Below are positions 36,470-44,986 of a DNA stretch of 64,000 bases, piece by piece. The first letter of the stretch is position 1, and the number at the start of each line of letters is the position of its first letter. Under the pieces are notes generated by a model. The model made no database searches and was not told where the DNA came from. It saw nothing but the letters and a program-made list of their open reading frames with translations. The translations under genes and the position numbers were made by a program. Source of the DNA: Nitrospira japonica (GTDB lineage: Bacteria; Nitrospirota; Nitrospiria; Nitrospirales; Nitrospiraceae); the NCBI RefSeq assembly GCF_900169565.1, contig NZ_LT828648.1, positions 1,490,876-1,554,875 of the forward strand, read 5' to 3'.

Positions 36470-37030
36470 CTAGTGCTTTTTCAGCATGAGCCGGTCCGTC
36501 CAGGCCAACAGAATGGCCGAACTGAGGAAGGTCACATGGATGAAAATTTTCCATTTGATGTGTTCCGGATTCTCGTTGGCCACGTCGACGAAGGCCTTGA
36601 GCAAATGGATGCTTGAAATACCGATCAGGGAGGCCGCGAGCTTGATCTTGATCGTGCCGGGATCGACATGGGTCAACCAGTCCGGCCGATCCGGATGGGT
36701 CTCAAGATTGAGTTTGCTGACGAACGTCGCATAGCCTCCGATGATCACCATCGTCAGGAGATTGGCCACCATCGTCACGTCGATCAGACCCAACACCCCC
36801 AACATGAATTCCGTTTCTTGCAATTGCCGGATATGGATCGCCATCTCCCACAATTCGACGAGAAACTTATACGCGTACAGCAGTTCGGCGATGATCAGGC
36901 CCCCGTACAACGGCGCTTGAATCCAGCGGCTGGCAAATACGACGGTTTCGAACGCGTGCTCAATAGGATGGATGACCTCCTGGCTGGATTCGAGAGCATT
37001 ATCGGACGCGGGGGGAGTTCCGCTGGACAT
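36470..37030 (-). CDS. UPF0114 (YqhA-like) membrane protein
   Basis: The 186-residue protein matches UPF0114: four hydrophobic helices with conserved segments such as LIDVTMVANLLTMVIIGGYATFVSKL and the KIKLAASLIGISSIHLLKAFVDV block. GAGGAGA lies a few bases before the ATG, a strong start. It is the first gene of the minus-strand group that continues with a lipoprotein and two patatins. Family function is unknown; YqhA is an inner-membrane protein. The grouping with lipid hydrolases suggests an envelope role. Confidence 0.82.
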   Translation of the reverse strand: MSSGTPPASDNALESSQEVIHPIEHAFETVVFASRWIQAPLYGGLIIAELLYAYKFLVELWEMAIHIRQLQETEFMLGVLGLIDVTMVANLLTMVIIGGYATFVSKLNLETHPDRPDWLTHVDPGTIKIKLAASLIGISSIHLLKAFVDVANENPEHIKWKIFIHVTFLSSAILLAWTDRLMLKKH

Positions 37031-37257
37031 AATATCTCCTCAGGGCATGGATCCGTGCGAATAGGTTCGCGTGGAAGTATGGGAACGGATGGTCGCCTGC
37101 CATAGGCTGCTTGCCGGACCGATCCAAGTGAGCGGTATCCTAGTGGCGAGCGGCGATGCTGTCAATTGTTCGAGCCGTCCTCGCAACCTGGATCGCGTGG
37201 CAAGAACATCGGAGCGATGATGGTCATGTCGGGTCCGCCGGCGCCCAGGTGGACGGG

Positions 37258-37938
37258 TTACTTGGAGGGAAGCGGTGCGCTGAGATTTTTGAAGCTTCCG
37301 GCGTAGAAGGCCGCAACCTGAGACCGTCGTCCGATCTGAAGCTTGGAGTAGATATTTGCCAGGTAGTTTTTGACGGTCTTTTCGCTCAAATTCAACTGTA
37401 CGGCGATCTCCTTGTTGGTCAACCCCTCGGCGACAAGCGGCAGCAACCGTTGCTCCTGCGGCGACAACAGGGGGCGCTTCGACGCTCCCGACTGCGCCGG
37501 GCCATGCTTGATCAGGTGCAGCGTGTACTTGGTCAGTCGGGGATCCATCAGCGGCTGACCCGACGCCACCGTTTTGATCGCCTTGACCAGGGAATCGGAC
37601 GCGATGTCCTTGAGCACGTACCCCTGTCCTCCGGACAGGATCGCCTCCAGAACCGTATGGTCGTCCGCAAAACTGGTCAGAAACAAGACCCGGGTATTCG
37701 GACAGGCCGCTAGAATGTCGCGCGCGGCCTCCACGCCGCTGCCGTCGGGGAGGCGGATGTCCAGGAGGACCAGATCGGGTTTGAGTTTGAGGCTGAGCTG
37801 CTTGGCTTCGTCCTTTCGGGAAGCCTGGCCGACGACCTTGAGGCCGGGCGTCAGATCCAAGACGGCGCCCAAGCCGATCCGCACGACCTCATGGTCGTCG
37901 ACGATCAAGAGCCGAATGGGTGCGGTGCGTGCGGCCAT
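37258..37938 (-). CDS. NarL/FixJ-family response regulator
   Basis: The 226-residue protein joins a receiver domain to a LuxR-type helix-turn-helix. The receiver shows the acidic pair in LLIVDDHEVVR, phospho-acceptor Asp in LVLLDIRLPDG, Ser/Thr in LFLTSFADD and Lys in GYVLKDI. The DNA-binding part is LSPQEQRLLPLVAEGLTNKEIAVQLNLSEKTVKNYLANIYSKL. Its start codon overlaps the stop of the histidine kinase gene by one base (TAATG), so the two are a cognate pair. It resembles the response regulator at 40086-40763 over its full length, suggesting an old duplication. Confidence 0.92.
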   Translation of the reverse strand: MAARTAPIRLLIVDDHEVVRIGLGAVLDLTPGLKVVGQASRKDEAKQLSLKLKPDLVLLDIRLPDGSGVEAARDILAACPNTRVLFLTSFADDHTVLEAILSGGQGYVLKDIASDSLVKAIKTVASGQPLMDPRLTKYTLHLIKHGPAQSGASKRPLLSPQEQRLLPLVAEGLTNKEIAVQLNLSEKTVKNYLANIYSKLQIGRRSQVAAFYAGSFKNLSAPLPSK

Positions 37939-40010
37939 TACGACTCCGTTTGCGACAGATCCACGGTGATGCAGGTGCCCTGATCCGGCTTACTGGTCAA
38001 ACGCAGCCGGGCGCCGATTTTTTTCGCCCTGGCGGCCATGTTCACGAGGCCATGACCCTGTTTGCGTTTGAGCTTGGGGACGAAGCCGATGCCGTCGTCA
38101 CAGACTTGCATCCGCATGCCCGAGGCCCCCAATTGACTCAGCCGGACAGATCGATGCGTTGCCTTGGCATGACGCACGCTGTTGCTCAGCGCTTCACGTG
38201 CAATGTTCAGCAGCTGCTCGGCCTGCTCCGTGGTGATGAGGTCGAGCACACCGTCTTCGATCTCCAGCTCGGGAGGACGATGTCCGGCCGTCGAAAAGGC
38301 CGACACGAGCTGGCGTAGCGCTTCGCGAAGGTCCATCTTTGCGCTTCCGCCCCGGTTCAGCAAGGCGATGAAGTGGCGTACCTCGCTCACCAGGCGGTTC
38401 AACTGGTCGATCGCCTGACTGGCGTGGATCTTCGCTCGTCTGGGTGACTTGCCGGACGCCAGCTTGCTCGCTTCCAGCTGCATGCCCACCGCATAGAGGG
38501 ACTGCAGAATGTTGTCATGCAGGTCCTGGCTGAAGCGCTCGCGTTCCTCCGTCGCGCGTTTTTGGTCGGTGATGTCCTGCACGGCCGCCAGCAGGAGAGG
38601 GCCGGGATGATTGGGTAACCCGACGCCGGTGGCCTTGACGGAGACCCAAATGACCTGTCCCGTTTTCCTGATGTAGCGCTTCTCGAGCGTATAGTCTTCC
38701 CGTATGCCCCGATAAAATTCGTCCGTGAGCTTGAGATTTGGCGCCAGATCGTCGGGATGCGTGTAGAGATCGTAGGTCCGGCCCAATAAATCTTGCTCCG
38801 CGTGACCGGTCAACCTACAGAAGGCCTTGTTTGCGGTCAGCAGCCTCCGCTGCGAGTCCAGAATCACCAGCCCCACGGGAGCCTCGGAGACAAACCGTTG
38901 CAGGAGCAATTCGCTGGCGCGCAAGGCATCTTCTGCTCGCTTGCGCTCCGAGACGTCTTCGACGACGGCGATGAAGTACGCCGGGGCGCCGGATGCGGTT
39001 CTGGCCAACGAGACGGTCAGACTGACCCAGATCCAGGTGTCGTCGCTCCGGCGGCACCGTTGCTCCGTCGAAAAGGAGGCGACCATGCCCGCCGTCAATT
39101 CGTCGAGGTAGCGAAGATTGACCGGGAGGTCGTCCGGATGCGTCAGTTCCTGAAACGTCAGGCTCTGCATGGCGGTCGAGGTGAACCCCAGTGTTTTGCA
39201 CAGACAAGGATTGACGCAAAGAAACTGCCCGCCGAGGCTCCATTGGGCGATGCCGACTCCGGCATGCTCGAACAGCGTTTTCCAACGTTCTTCACTTTCC
39301 CGGACGATGTCTTCGGTCACTCGACGGGCAGTGACGTCTTCGCAGACTACGAGCACCAAGGTTCGGCCGGTGCGGTCCAGGATGCCCTGAGCCCGTTCCT
39401 TGACCCAGAACGCCGTGCCGTCCTTGCGGATTTTCTGAATCTCCCATTCAAATAACTTATCGAGGCTCTCCGTGCATACGCCGATCTGCGCGAGCACGGT
39501 CTCGTGATCCTCAGGTCTGAACACCGCGAGGACGGAGCGGCCGATCAGGTGCTGAGGCAGATAACCCAGCTGTTCCGCCCCGTAGTTGTTGACCGAAAGG
39601 ATCAGGCCGTCCGGGGACAGGGTGAAGTACATGGACGGGTTGTTGTCGTAGAGCGACCGGTACCGGTGCTCGCTCTCATGCAGCGCCGAGGCGATGGTTT
39701 CCTGCTGGAGCAGGTTGTGCTCCACGTGCCCGATCACCCGTGCAAGCTGCTCATCGCAGTCCTGCATGCGGTGGTGCAGCGCCGAATACAGACTTCGGCC
39801 GAGCTCGTCGTCGGATTCGGCGGCTTGCTCCATGGCACGACGGAGGCCGGTCAATTGTGTGAGCAGAAGCTGAAAATCGGTTGCGGCGGAGAGCTCGCTG
39901 TCGGACTGCCGAATCATGGGCTGCTCCATGTCGGACGCGTCGGCCGCCTGCCGGATCGGGTATCCGATGCCGAACGGATTGCCAGGGCCGAACGGATAGG
40001 CCGCTAGCAT
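37938..40010 (-). CDS. Cytoplasmic PAS-domain sensor histidine kinase (NarX-type HisKA_3)
   Basis: The 690-residue kinase has no transmembrane segment. Three PAS domains begin near residues 115, 240 and 370 (for example YRSLYDNNPSMYFTLSPDG and KTLFEHAGVGIAQWSLGG). The HisKA_3 dimerisation segment is RFSQDLHDNILQSLYAVGMQLEAS (phospho-accepting His near 490). A HATPase domain follows with NIAREALSNSVRHAKATH and VCDDGIGF. It senses a soluble signal or redox state in the cytoplasm, but no heme or flavin ligand is obvious. Methionines at residues 28 and 32 are alternative starts. Its partner regulator follows immediately. Confidence 0.88.
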   Translation of the reverse strand: MLAAYPFGPGNPFGIGYPIRQAADASDMEQPMIRQSDSELSAATDFQLLLTQLTGLRRAMEQAAESDDELGRSLYSALHHRMQDCDEQLARVIGHVEHNLLQQETIASALHESEHRYRSLYDNNPSMYFTLSPDGLILSVNNYGAEQLGYLPQHLIGRSVLAVFRPEDHETVLAQIGVCTESLDKLFEWEIQKIRKDGTAFWVKERAQGILDRTGRTLVLVVCEDVTARRVTEDIVRESEERWKTLFEHAGVGIAQWSLGGQFLCVNPCLCKTLGFTSTAMQSLTFQELTHPDDLPVNLRYLDELTAGMVASFSTEQRCRRSDDTWIWVSLTVSLARTASGAPAYFIAVVEDVSERKRAEDALRASELLLQRFVSEAPVGLVILDSQRRLLTANKAFCRLTGHAEQDLLGRTYDLYTHPDDLAPNLKLTDEFYRGIREDYTLEKRYIRKTGQVIWVSVKATGVGLPNHPGPLLLAAVQDITDQKRATEERERFSQDLHDNILQSLYAVGMQLEASKLASGKSPRRAKIHASQAIDQLNRLVSEVRHFIALLNRGGSAKMDLREALRQLVSAFSTAGHRPPELEIEDGVLDLITTEQAEQLLNIAREALSNSVRHAKATHRSVRLSQLGASGMRMQVCDDGIGFVPKLKRKQGHGLVNMAARAKKIGARLRLTSKPDQGTCITVDLSQTES

Positions 40011-40050
40011 AGAACGCTTTGTCCGTGAATTGCTAGGTCAAAGGGCGAGG

Positions 40051-40078
40051 GATAGGCGGGAGGCGAACGGCGACAGGA
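40051..40078. repeat. Heptad-word array F (weak)
   Basis: In the 75-nt gap between a histidine kinase start and the next regulator's stop, four 7-nt words in register share the form GxxxGGC or close to it: GATAGGC, GGGAGGC, GAACGGC, GACAGGA (40051-40078). No clear opposite arm is visible, unlike arrays A to D. It may be the decayed remainder of such an element or a chance G-rich run. Confidence 0.35.
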
Positions 40079-40085
40079 CGGTTTC

Positions 40086-40763
40086 CTAGGTATTGGGCCC
40101 TGAGTAACTGGAACGGCCTTCCCTGATGAACCAGGCCACCGCTTCGGTGCGACGCCTGACGTTGAGCTTCTCGAAGATGTTGGCGAGGTAGTTCTTGACG
40201 GTCTTGTCGCTCAGGCTCAGATGCGCTGCGATTTCCTTGTTGGTCTTCCCTTGCGCCAGGAGCGGCACGATGAGCCGCTCTTGCGGCGAGAGTTTGGGAC
40301 CCTGGCGGCCGGGACTCTCTGTCCGGTACTGCGTCCGGATCCAGTGGAGCGCCTGCTGGGCTACGCGAGGATCCAAATGGCCCTTGCCGCTGGCGACTGC
40401 GCGGATGGCCTGGATCAATTCGTCGGTGCGAATGTCCTTGAGGACGTATCCATGGGCGCCGCTCTGCACGGCCCCGATGATCGACGCGTCCTCCGCATAG
40501 CTCGTCAGGATAAGAACGCGCAGGTTGGGTGCGACGGCGAGGAGTTTACGGCAGGCCTCCATGCCGGTCGCGTCCGGCAATTTGACGTCGAGCAGGACGA
40601 CCTGAGGTTTGACCCGTTCGACCACGGCCAACGCCTCCGCCACTGTCCCGGCCTCTCCGACGATTTTGAAATCTTCTTCCAGGCTCAGCAGCGAGCGAAG
40701 GCCGTGTCGGACGACCTCATGATCATCGACGATGACGATCTTCAGCGGCAGGTCTTTTGTCAT
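40086..40763 (-). CDS. NarL/FixJ-family response regulator
   Basis: This 225-residue regulator carries the receiver KIVIVDDHEVVRHGLRSL, phospho-acceptor in VVLLDVKLPDATG, and Lys in GYVLKDI. The HTH is LSPQERLIVPLLAQGKTNKEIAAHLSLSDKTVKNYLANIFEKL. The frame is open further upstream, but ATG 40763 (MTKDLPLK) overlaps the kinase stop as ATGA and gives a normal length. It is paired with the kinase gene just upstream. The close similarity to the other regulator in this block raises the chance of crosstalk. Confidence 0.92.
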   Translation of the reverse strand: MTKDLPLKIVIVDDHEVVRHGLRSLLSLEEDFKIVGEAGTVAEALAVVERVKPQVVLLDVKLPDATGMEACRKLLAVAPNLRVLILTSYAEDASIIGAVQSGAHGYVLKDIRTDELIQAIRAVASGKGHLDPRVAQQALHWIRTQYRTESPGRQGPKLSPQERLIVPLLAQGKTNKEIAAHLSLSDKTVKNYLANIFEKLNVRRRTEAVAWFIREGRSSYSGPNT

Positions 40764-41485
40764 AGTGCCAGGTGGTCGGGTTCCAAGGCGAATTCCACGA
40801 GAATGTGGGTCCCTTCCCCGACGTGCGAGCGGACCAACAGTCGCCCGCCGAGTTTCTTGGCTCGCGCGGACATGTTGGCGAAACCATAACCCTTTGTGCG
40901 ATTGTCCCCCTGTGTGAAGCCTACCCCGTCGTCCGCGATCGCCAAACGGAGGTGGCGTCCTTGCGCGTAGAGAGAGATACTGGCACGGGTGGCTTTGGCG
41001 TGGCGGACGCAATTGCTCACCGCTTCGCGAATGATCATCAGGACCTCCCGCTTTTCTTCATTGGTCGCCAGAGCGACGGCGCGGGGCACAATATCGGTGG
41101 TGATCTGGAGCGTGCTGATTTCCCCGTAGGTCTTGATGAGGGTCTTGATCTCGGACGCGAGGTCAAATTCCTGGACGTTGCCCGATTCCAGGGTGCGAAT
41201 CATGCCGCGGACCTCTTGGATCAGGGTGTTGAGCTGGTCGATAAGCAGATCATCGGTCTGATCCGCTACCGGCCGCCGCTGGGGCTGGGCCCGTCTGGTC
41301 GATTCGATGGTGAGGCCGATGGCGTACAACGACTGCAGCACGCAGTCGTGCAAGTCCCTGGTGAGTTGTCCGCGATCCTCGACCAGGGCCGCCAATCGCT
41401 GTTCCATCGTGCGTAATGCCACGGCCAGATCATCGCGGCTCTTCGCCGGGCCGAAGGTCTCCGTGGTTCCGATCGCGCTATTCAT
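40760..41485 (-). CDS. Cytoplasmic HisKA_3 sensor histidine kinase
   Basis: The 241-residue kinase has only the transmitter: coiled N-terminus, HisKA_3 block DRGQLTRDLHDCVLQSLYAIGLTIEST and HATPase motifs IIREAVSNCVRHAKATR and IADDGVGFTQGD. No sensor domain or membrane segment is present, so input must come from a partner protein or from the short N-terminal region. ATG 41485 (MNSAIGTTETF) was preferred to the longer frame starting at 41572. It is coupled to the regulator downstream and divergent from luxI, which begins about 290 bp away. Confidence 0.85.
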   Translation of the reverse strand: MNSAIGTTETFGPAKSRDDLAVALRTMEQRLAALVEDRGQLTRDLHDCVLQSLYAIGLTIESTRRAQPQRRPVADQTDDLLIDQLNTLIQEVRGMIRTLESGNVQEFDLASEIKTLIKTYGEISTLQITTDIVPRAVALATNEEKREVLMIIREAVSNCVRHAKATRASISLYAQGRHLRLAIADDGVGFTQGDNRTKGYGFANMSARAKKLGGRLLVRSHVGEGTHILVEFALEPDHLAL

Positions 41486-41680
41486 GCGTTGAGCCGATCG
41501 AAAGTGCTGCGGTCTTGTGCCGGATTGTCCGGCGCCCCTAATCACCTGTAACCCATGCGTGCGGTCACCCACGCCTCACCTCTCCCTTTCCGCCAGGCGA
41601 ATCGCCCTGGCTGTCTCGGCGGCTGCACTGTGCACCGCTCTGAATGCTGGATACCTAACTATCACGGTCGTCGAATCCGA

Positions 41681-41704
41681 TCACCTGGCGAGTCGGCCAG
41701 GTGA
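41681..41704. promoter_or_regulatory. Lux-box-like palindrome upstream of luxI
   Basis: TCACCTGGC and GCCAGGTGA form a perfect 9-bp inverted repeat around GAGTCG. The inner 20 bp (41683-41702) start ACCTG and end CAGGT, with CTG-N10-CAG spacing exactly as in the Vibrio fischeri lux box. It ends 75 nt before the luxI ATG, a normal activator distance. It is the expected binding site for the LuxR encoded at 42601-43416 and would give positive feedback on AHL synthesis. Confidence 0.75.
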
Positions 41705-41777
41705 CGGACTAGACGGGAAATGGAACCATTCGCCGCGTCTAATACGGAATTGCACCGCTGCTCAGAAGGAGGACGAG

Positions 41778-42515
41778 ATGAGCGACTCGATGGTGGTGGC
41801 CGAGGAGAAGCGGATTTTCTTCCATGAAGGCGCGTTCTCCGTAAAGACACTGGAAACAGAATCCGAATGGTGCCAGGCATACCGGCTCCGCCATCGCGTC
41901 TTTGCCGAGCGACTCAAATGGGTGCCGGAACGTCCTGACCGGCTTGAAGCGGACATGTACGACGCCTGGAGTACCTCCATCGGCGTCTTCACCGCCGATT
42001 CGATCCTCCTGGGCTTGGTTCGCATGACGCATGCCCCGGTGCCCTTCATGCTGGAGAGTGAATTCAGTGCCTGTTTGACTGGTACGCATCCCATTCGCAA
42101 GGAACTTGATACCGCGGAAATCACCCGTCTGGCGGTGGATCCACACGTGGCCGACCGAACAGTCTCGACGCGCGTCATGCAGGCGGCCATCAAAGGCGCC
42201 TACCTCTGGTGCGTCGCGAACGACGTTCGCTATACGTACATCGTGGTGGAAGAACGTTTGCTCCGTGGCCTTCGCCTGATGGGATGGCCTTGCCAGTCCC
42301 TCGGAGCTCCGGTCTCGCTACCGCCTGCCCAAGCGGTGTCCGTCGCCGCACTGATCGATCTGGAGACGTTCCGTCTGAATGCCTCGGCGAAGCGACCGGA
42401 AGTATTGAAATGGTATTCCACCGCGGAGACGGTTTCGACCGGTGCGTCCCGCTGCGACTCGCCCGTTCGCGCCTCGGCTTCGGAAGTGGGCGACGTCCAA
42501 TACGAAGCCGCCTGA
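41778..42515 (+). CDS. LuxI-family acyl-homoserine lactone synthase
   Basis: The 245-residue protein shows the LuxI fingerprint: YRLRHRVFAERLKW (Arg38, Phe42, Trp48), E57-x-D59-x2-D62 in RLEADMYD, Arg82 in GLVRMTHAP, FMLESEF, and the E114-x2-R117 motif in TAEITRLAV. LuxI enzymes join SAM and an acyl donor into an AHL signal. GAAGGAGG precedes ATG 41778. The frame is open from 41517, but the ribosome-binding site decides the start. The protein is longer than typical LuxI (about 200) by a C-terminal tail of unclear function. AHL production has been reported for Nitrospira moscoviensis, as I recall it. Confidence 0.9.
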   Translation: MSDSMVVAEEKRIFFHEGAFSVKTLETESEWCQAYRLRHRVFAERLKWVPERPDRLEADMYDAWSTSIGVFTADSILLGLVRMTHAPVPFMLESEFSACLTGTHPIRKELDTAEITRLAVDPHVADRTVSTRVMQAAIKGAYLWCVANDVRYTYIVVEERLLRGLRLMGWPCQSLGAPVSLPPAQAVSVAALIDLETFRLNASAKRPEVLKWYSTAETVSTGASRCDSPVRASASEVGDVQYEAA

Positions 42516-42600
42516 GCTAAATTGGATCGCGGAGCTATTCGGATCGGGACAGGGGGAAAGGACTTGAAGCAGCGGACTGAAACTAGGCGGAGGAAATCCG

Positions 42601-43416
42601 TTAGACCGCGCTGGGAAGGCCGTGCAGGTTCGGCAGGCCGTGTTCGATGGCCGTTGCCACGGCCTGAGAGCGGGAGGTGACGTCGAGTTTGGAGAAAATA
42701 CTCTCCACGTGGAACCGGATGGTGCGCTCGGTGACGCCGAGAATTTGAGCGATCTCCCAGTTCGTCTTGCCGTTCTTCATCCAGTTCAGGATGGTCAACT
42801 CGCGGACGGAGAGTTTTTTTACGCAGCGATCCAGCGCATAGGTGTGACGGGGTTCCGTCCTCATGAGCGCGAGATGCAGGTGGTAACCGAGGTATTCCAT
42901 CAGGGGAAGGTAGCGTTCGGCTTCGAGGTCGCTCTCGCCGGCAAATGAGCAGAACGTCGCGATGCTGCAGGCTTGGTCGGCCGATCCGGTGGTGATGCCG
43001 CTTTGAAGACCGAACTCTTCCGCGGTTCGAATGAACTCTTTTTCCTTCTTGGAAGTGGCGGAGCGGTAGGTATCCTTCCACAACTGGGTCCCGGGTGCTT
43101 TCAGCGCTTTCTGAAAGACCGGGTCAACTTCGAAGAAACTGTTTTGCCAGTACAGCCGCAACCACTCGTCCGGGTAACTCACATTGACGACGTTGGCGAA
43201 CCCTTCGAATCGTCCGCCGGATCCGAGTCTGGCCAAACCTCCGAGTAATCGGCTAAAGGGGAAATGGGTTTGGATCAGCTCCAATACGCCTTTGATGTCC
43301 TCGGACGTTTCCGCCTGGGCCGCGTAATGGAGGACTTCGAGCGAGTGTTCGCACTCCAACCTGGAGAGCGCCGTGAAGACCTGACCCGGGAAGGGATATT
43401 TTGAGGCTTCTGCCAT
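42601..43416 (-). CDS. LuxR-family AHL-responsive regulator
   Basis: The 271-residue protein has an autoinducer-binding domain and a C-terminal HTH. Ligand-pocket residues fit TraR with identical spacing: Trp85, Tyr89, Asp98, Pro99 and Trp113 match TraR W57, Y61, D70, P71 and W85, and a glycine follows at 140. The DNA-binding end is LSVRELTILNWMKNGKTNWEIAQILGVTERTIRFHVESIFSKLDV. ATG 43416 is preferred to 43425 because GAGGG lies 9 nt before it. It converges on luxI, an arrangement common for such pairs. Confidence 0.9.
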   Translation of the reverse strand: MAEASKYPFPGQVFTALSRLECEHSLEVLHYAAQAETSEDIKGVLELIQTHFPFSRLLGGLARLGSGGRFEGFANVVNVSYPDEWLRLYWQNSFFEVDPVFQKALKAPGTQLWKDTYRSATSKKEKEFIRTAEEFGLQSGITTGSADQACSIATFCSFAGESDLEAERYLPLMEYLGYHLHLALMRTEPRHTYALDRCVKKLSVRELTILNWMKNGKTNWEIAQILGVTERTIRFHVESIFSKLDVTSRSQAVATAIEHGLPNLHGLPSAV

Positions 43417-43515
43417 GGTGACCATCCCTCAAGCAAGAGGGCCGCAAAGGACCGCAGCTGTGGATAGTATACGCCGCCTACACAAAAAAATGGAATAGAG
43501 ACGTTAGGCACGACC

Positions 43516-43535
43516 ATAGGGCTGAATAGCCCTAT
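43516..43535. promoter_or_regulatory. Perfect 20-bp palindrome between luxR and the FadL-type gene
   Basis: ATAGGGCT-GAAT-AGCCCTAT is an exact 8+4+8 dyad, 100 nt upstream of the luxR start and 94 nt upstream of the divergent porin gene. It lacks the CTG-N10-CAG spacing of a lux box, so it probably binds another dimeric regulator. A small hairpin role in RNA is the alternative. Confidence 0.6.
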
Positions 43536-43562
43536 CTAATAATAAGTCCTGAAGCCTCTATC

Positions 43563-43576
43563 TCCTGTGGACAGGA
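43563..43576. promoter_or_regulatory. Second short dyad near the FadL-type gene
   Basis: TCCTGT-GG-ACAGGA is a perfect 6-bp dyad, surrounded by a looser one (CCTCT ... AGAGG). It lies 52 nt before the porin start and 27 nt from the 20-bp palindrome. Position suggests an operator for the porin or luxR promoter. Confidence 0.45.
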
Positions 43577-43628
43577 CAGAGGTATGTGAGTACCATCCTG
43601 AATTGCTTGTCCGGCCTCATCCTTAAGC

Positions 43629-44978
43629 ATGATCTGGACCATTGGAATTTTTCTGTCAGTCCTCTTACAGTACTCCAATGTCGCCGCTCAAGCGCTACGG
43701 TTTCAACCGCAAGGCGCGTCCGCCACAGGCCAAGGAAACGCCTTCGTGGCACAAGCCGACGATCCCTCAGCTATCCACTATAATCCTGCCGGGCTAACTC
43801 AGGTCTCGGGCCTTCAGGCGTACATGGGGACGGCGCTTGTCGGCGGCTCGATTCATTTCACCGGTCCCACCGGCGCGACGACACGCGGAGACTTGGGAGG
43901 GAGCGTCGCCTTTCCACCTCCCAGCCATTTCTATATGAGCGCGAATCTCGGCGCGCTCGGTCTGACCGGGCTTTCCGCGGTCACGGCCGGCATCGCCGTG
44001 ACCAGCCCGTTCGGACTCAATACGCGTTATCCTACGGATGGGCCGTTCAATACGGCGGTCACCTCGGCGACCTTGCCGCTCATCGACATCAAGCCGGCCG
44101 TGGCTTACAAGGTCACCGACTCCCTCTCCATTGGGCTCAATGCTGACATCTATACGTTTGCCAGCTTTCTCGGCGAAGGGCAGGCCCAGCAACAACAGGT
44201 ATCGGCAGGAACGGGCGGCATACCGGCCGGTGCCTCATTGGAATTTTTCGGGAACGGTACCGGTGCCGGGTTCGCGGCGAGCCTGCTGTATGCGCCGATG
44301 AAAAGTGCCGAAGGCCTGCCGGTCCTGTCGATCGGGTTTACCTATCACAGCCAGGCGGTGTTGCCTCTCAACGGCGCGTTGCTCGTCAACGGGACCAAGG
44401 CGGCCGACGCGTCCACGAGCCTGGTGCTGCCCCAGATTTTCTCCGGAGGCCTCGCGCTGTGGCCGATTCGGACGGTCGAACGGGAGTGGAAGCTGGAGGT
44501 CGACGTCGAATACGTCGGCTGGAAATCGGCCAGAAATCTCGATATCCGTCTGTCAAACGGGGTGACCGTGCCGCAGCCGCAGCAATGGAAAAACGTGCCG
44601 GTCGTGGCCGTGGGGACCGAATATAAATGGCTGAGCCCCGAGTGGTTGCACCATTGGGAGGTCGCCGCTCGAGGCGGATACACCCGGACACAGGATCCGG
44701 TTCCCGACCAGACGTTCAATCCTGCCACGATATCCCTGACGGCCAATACGATCTCGGTCGGCGGCGGCATGCTTTGCCGCGAGGGCGGCCGATTTCTCAG
44801 TGTGATTCCGTGCGGAGGGGAATCATGGCTCTTGCCGAAGGCGATCGGCGTGGATGTGGCATATCAGGCGTGGATCTACGAATCGCGGACGGTGACGGGC
44901 AACATCAATCCGACCGTCAACGGCGACTACCGGGTCTCGGTTCAGGTGGGAATCGTGAGCCTGAGATTCGTCTATTGA
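43629..44978 (+). CDS. OmpP1/FadL-family outer-membrane transporter
   Basis: The 449-residue barrel has a signal peptide (MIWTIGIFLSVLLQYSNVAAQA) and the FadL hallmark near the mature N-terminus, GNAFVAQADDPSAIHYNPAGLT, which forms the plug. FadL proteins carry long-chain fatty acids or other hydrophobic molecules across the outer membrane. The C-terminal strand VQVGIVSLRFVY ends in Tyr. It is divergent from luxR with two palindromes between; since some AHLs are long-chain, import or export of signal is an attractive but untested idea. Confidence 0.88.
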   Translation: MIWTIGIFLSVLLQYSNVAAQALRFQPQGASATGQGNAFVAQADDPSAIHYNPAGLTQVSGLQAYMGTALVGGSIHFTGPTGATTRGDLGGSVAFPPPSHFYMSANLGALGLTGLSAVTAGIAVTSPFGLNTRYPTDGPFNTAVTSATLPLIDIKPAVAYKVTDSLSIGLNADIYTFASFLGEGQAQQQQVSAGTGGIPAGASLEFFGNGTGAGFAASLLYAPMKSAEGLPVLSIGFTYHSQAVLPLNGALLVNGTKAADASTSLVLPQIFSGGLALWPIRTVEREWKLEVDVEYVGWKSARNLDIRLSNGVTVPQPQQWKNVPVVAVGTEYKWLSPEWLHHWEVAARGGYTRTQDPVPDQTFNPATISLTANTISVGGGMLCREGGRFLSVIPCGGESWLLPKAIGVDVAYQAWIYESRTVTGNINPTVNGDYRVSVQVGIVSLRFVY

Positions 44979-44986
44979 GCGAATCC

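Noticed and set aside
43516-43535. The 20-bp palindrome as a second lux box
   Set aside because: It lacks the CTG-N10-CAG spacing that the luxI-upstream site has, so LuxR binding is not supported.
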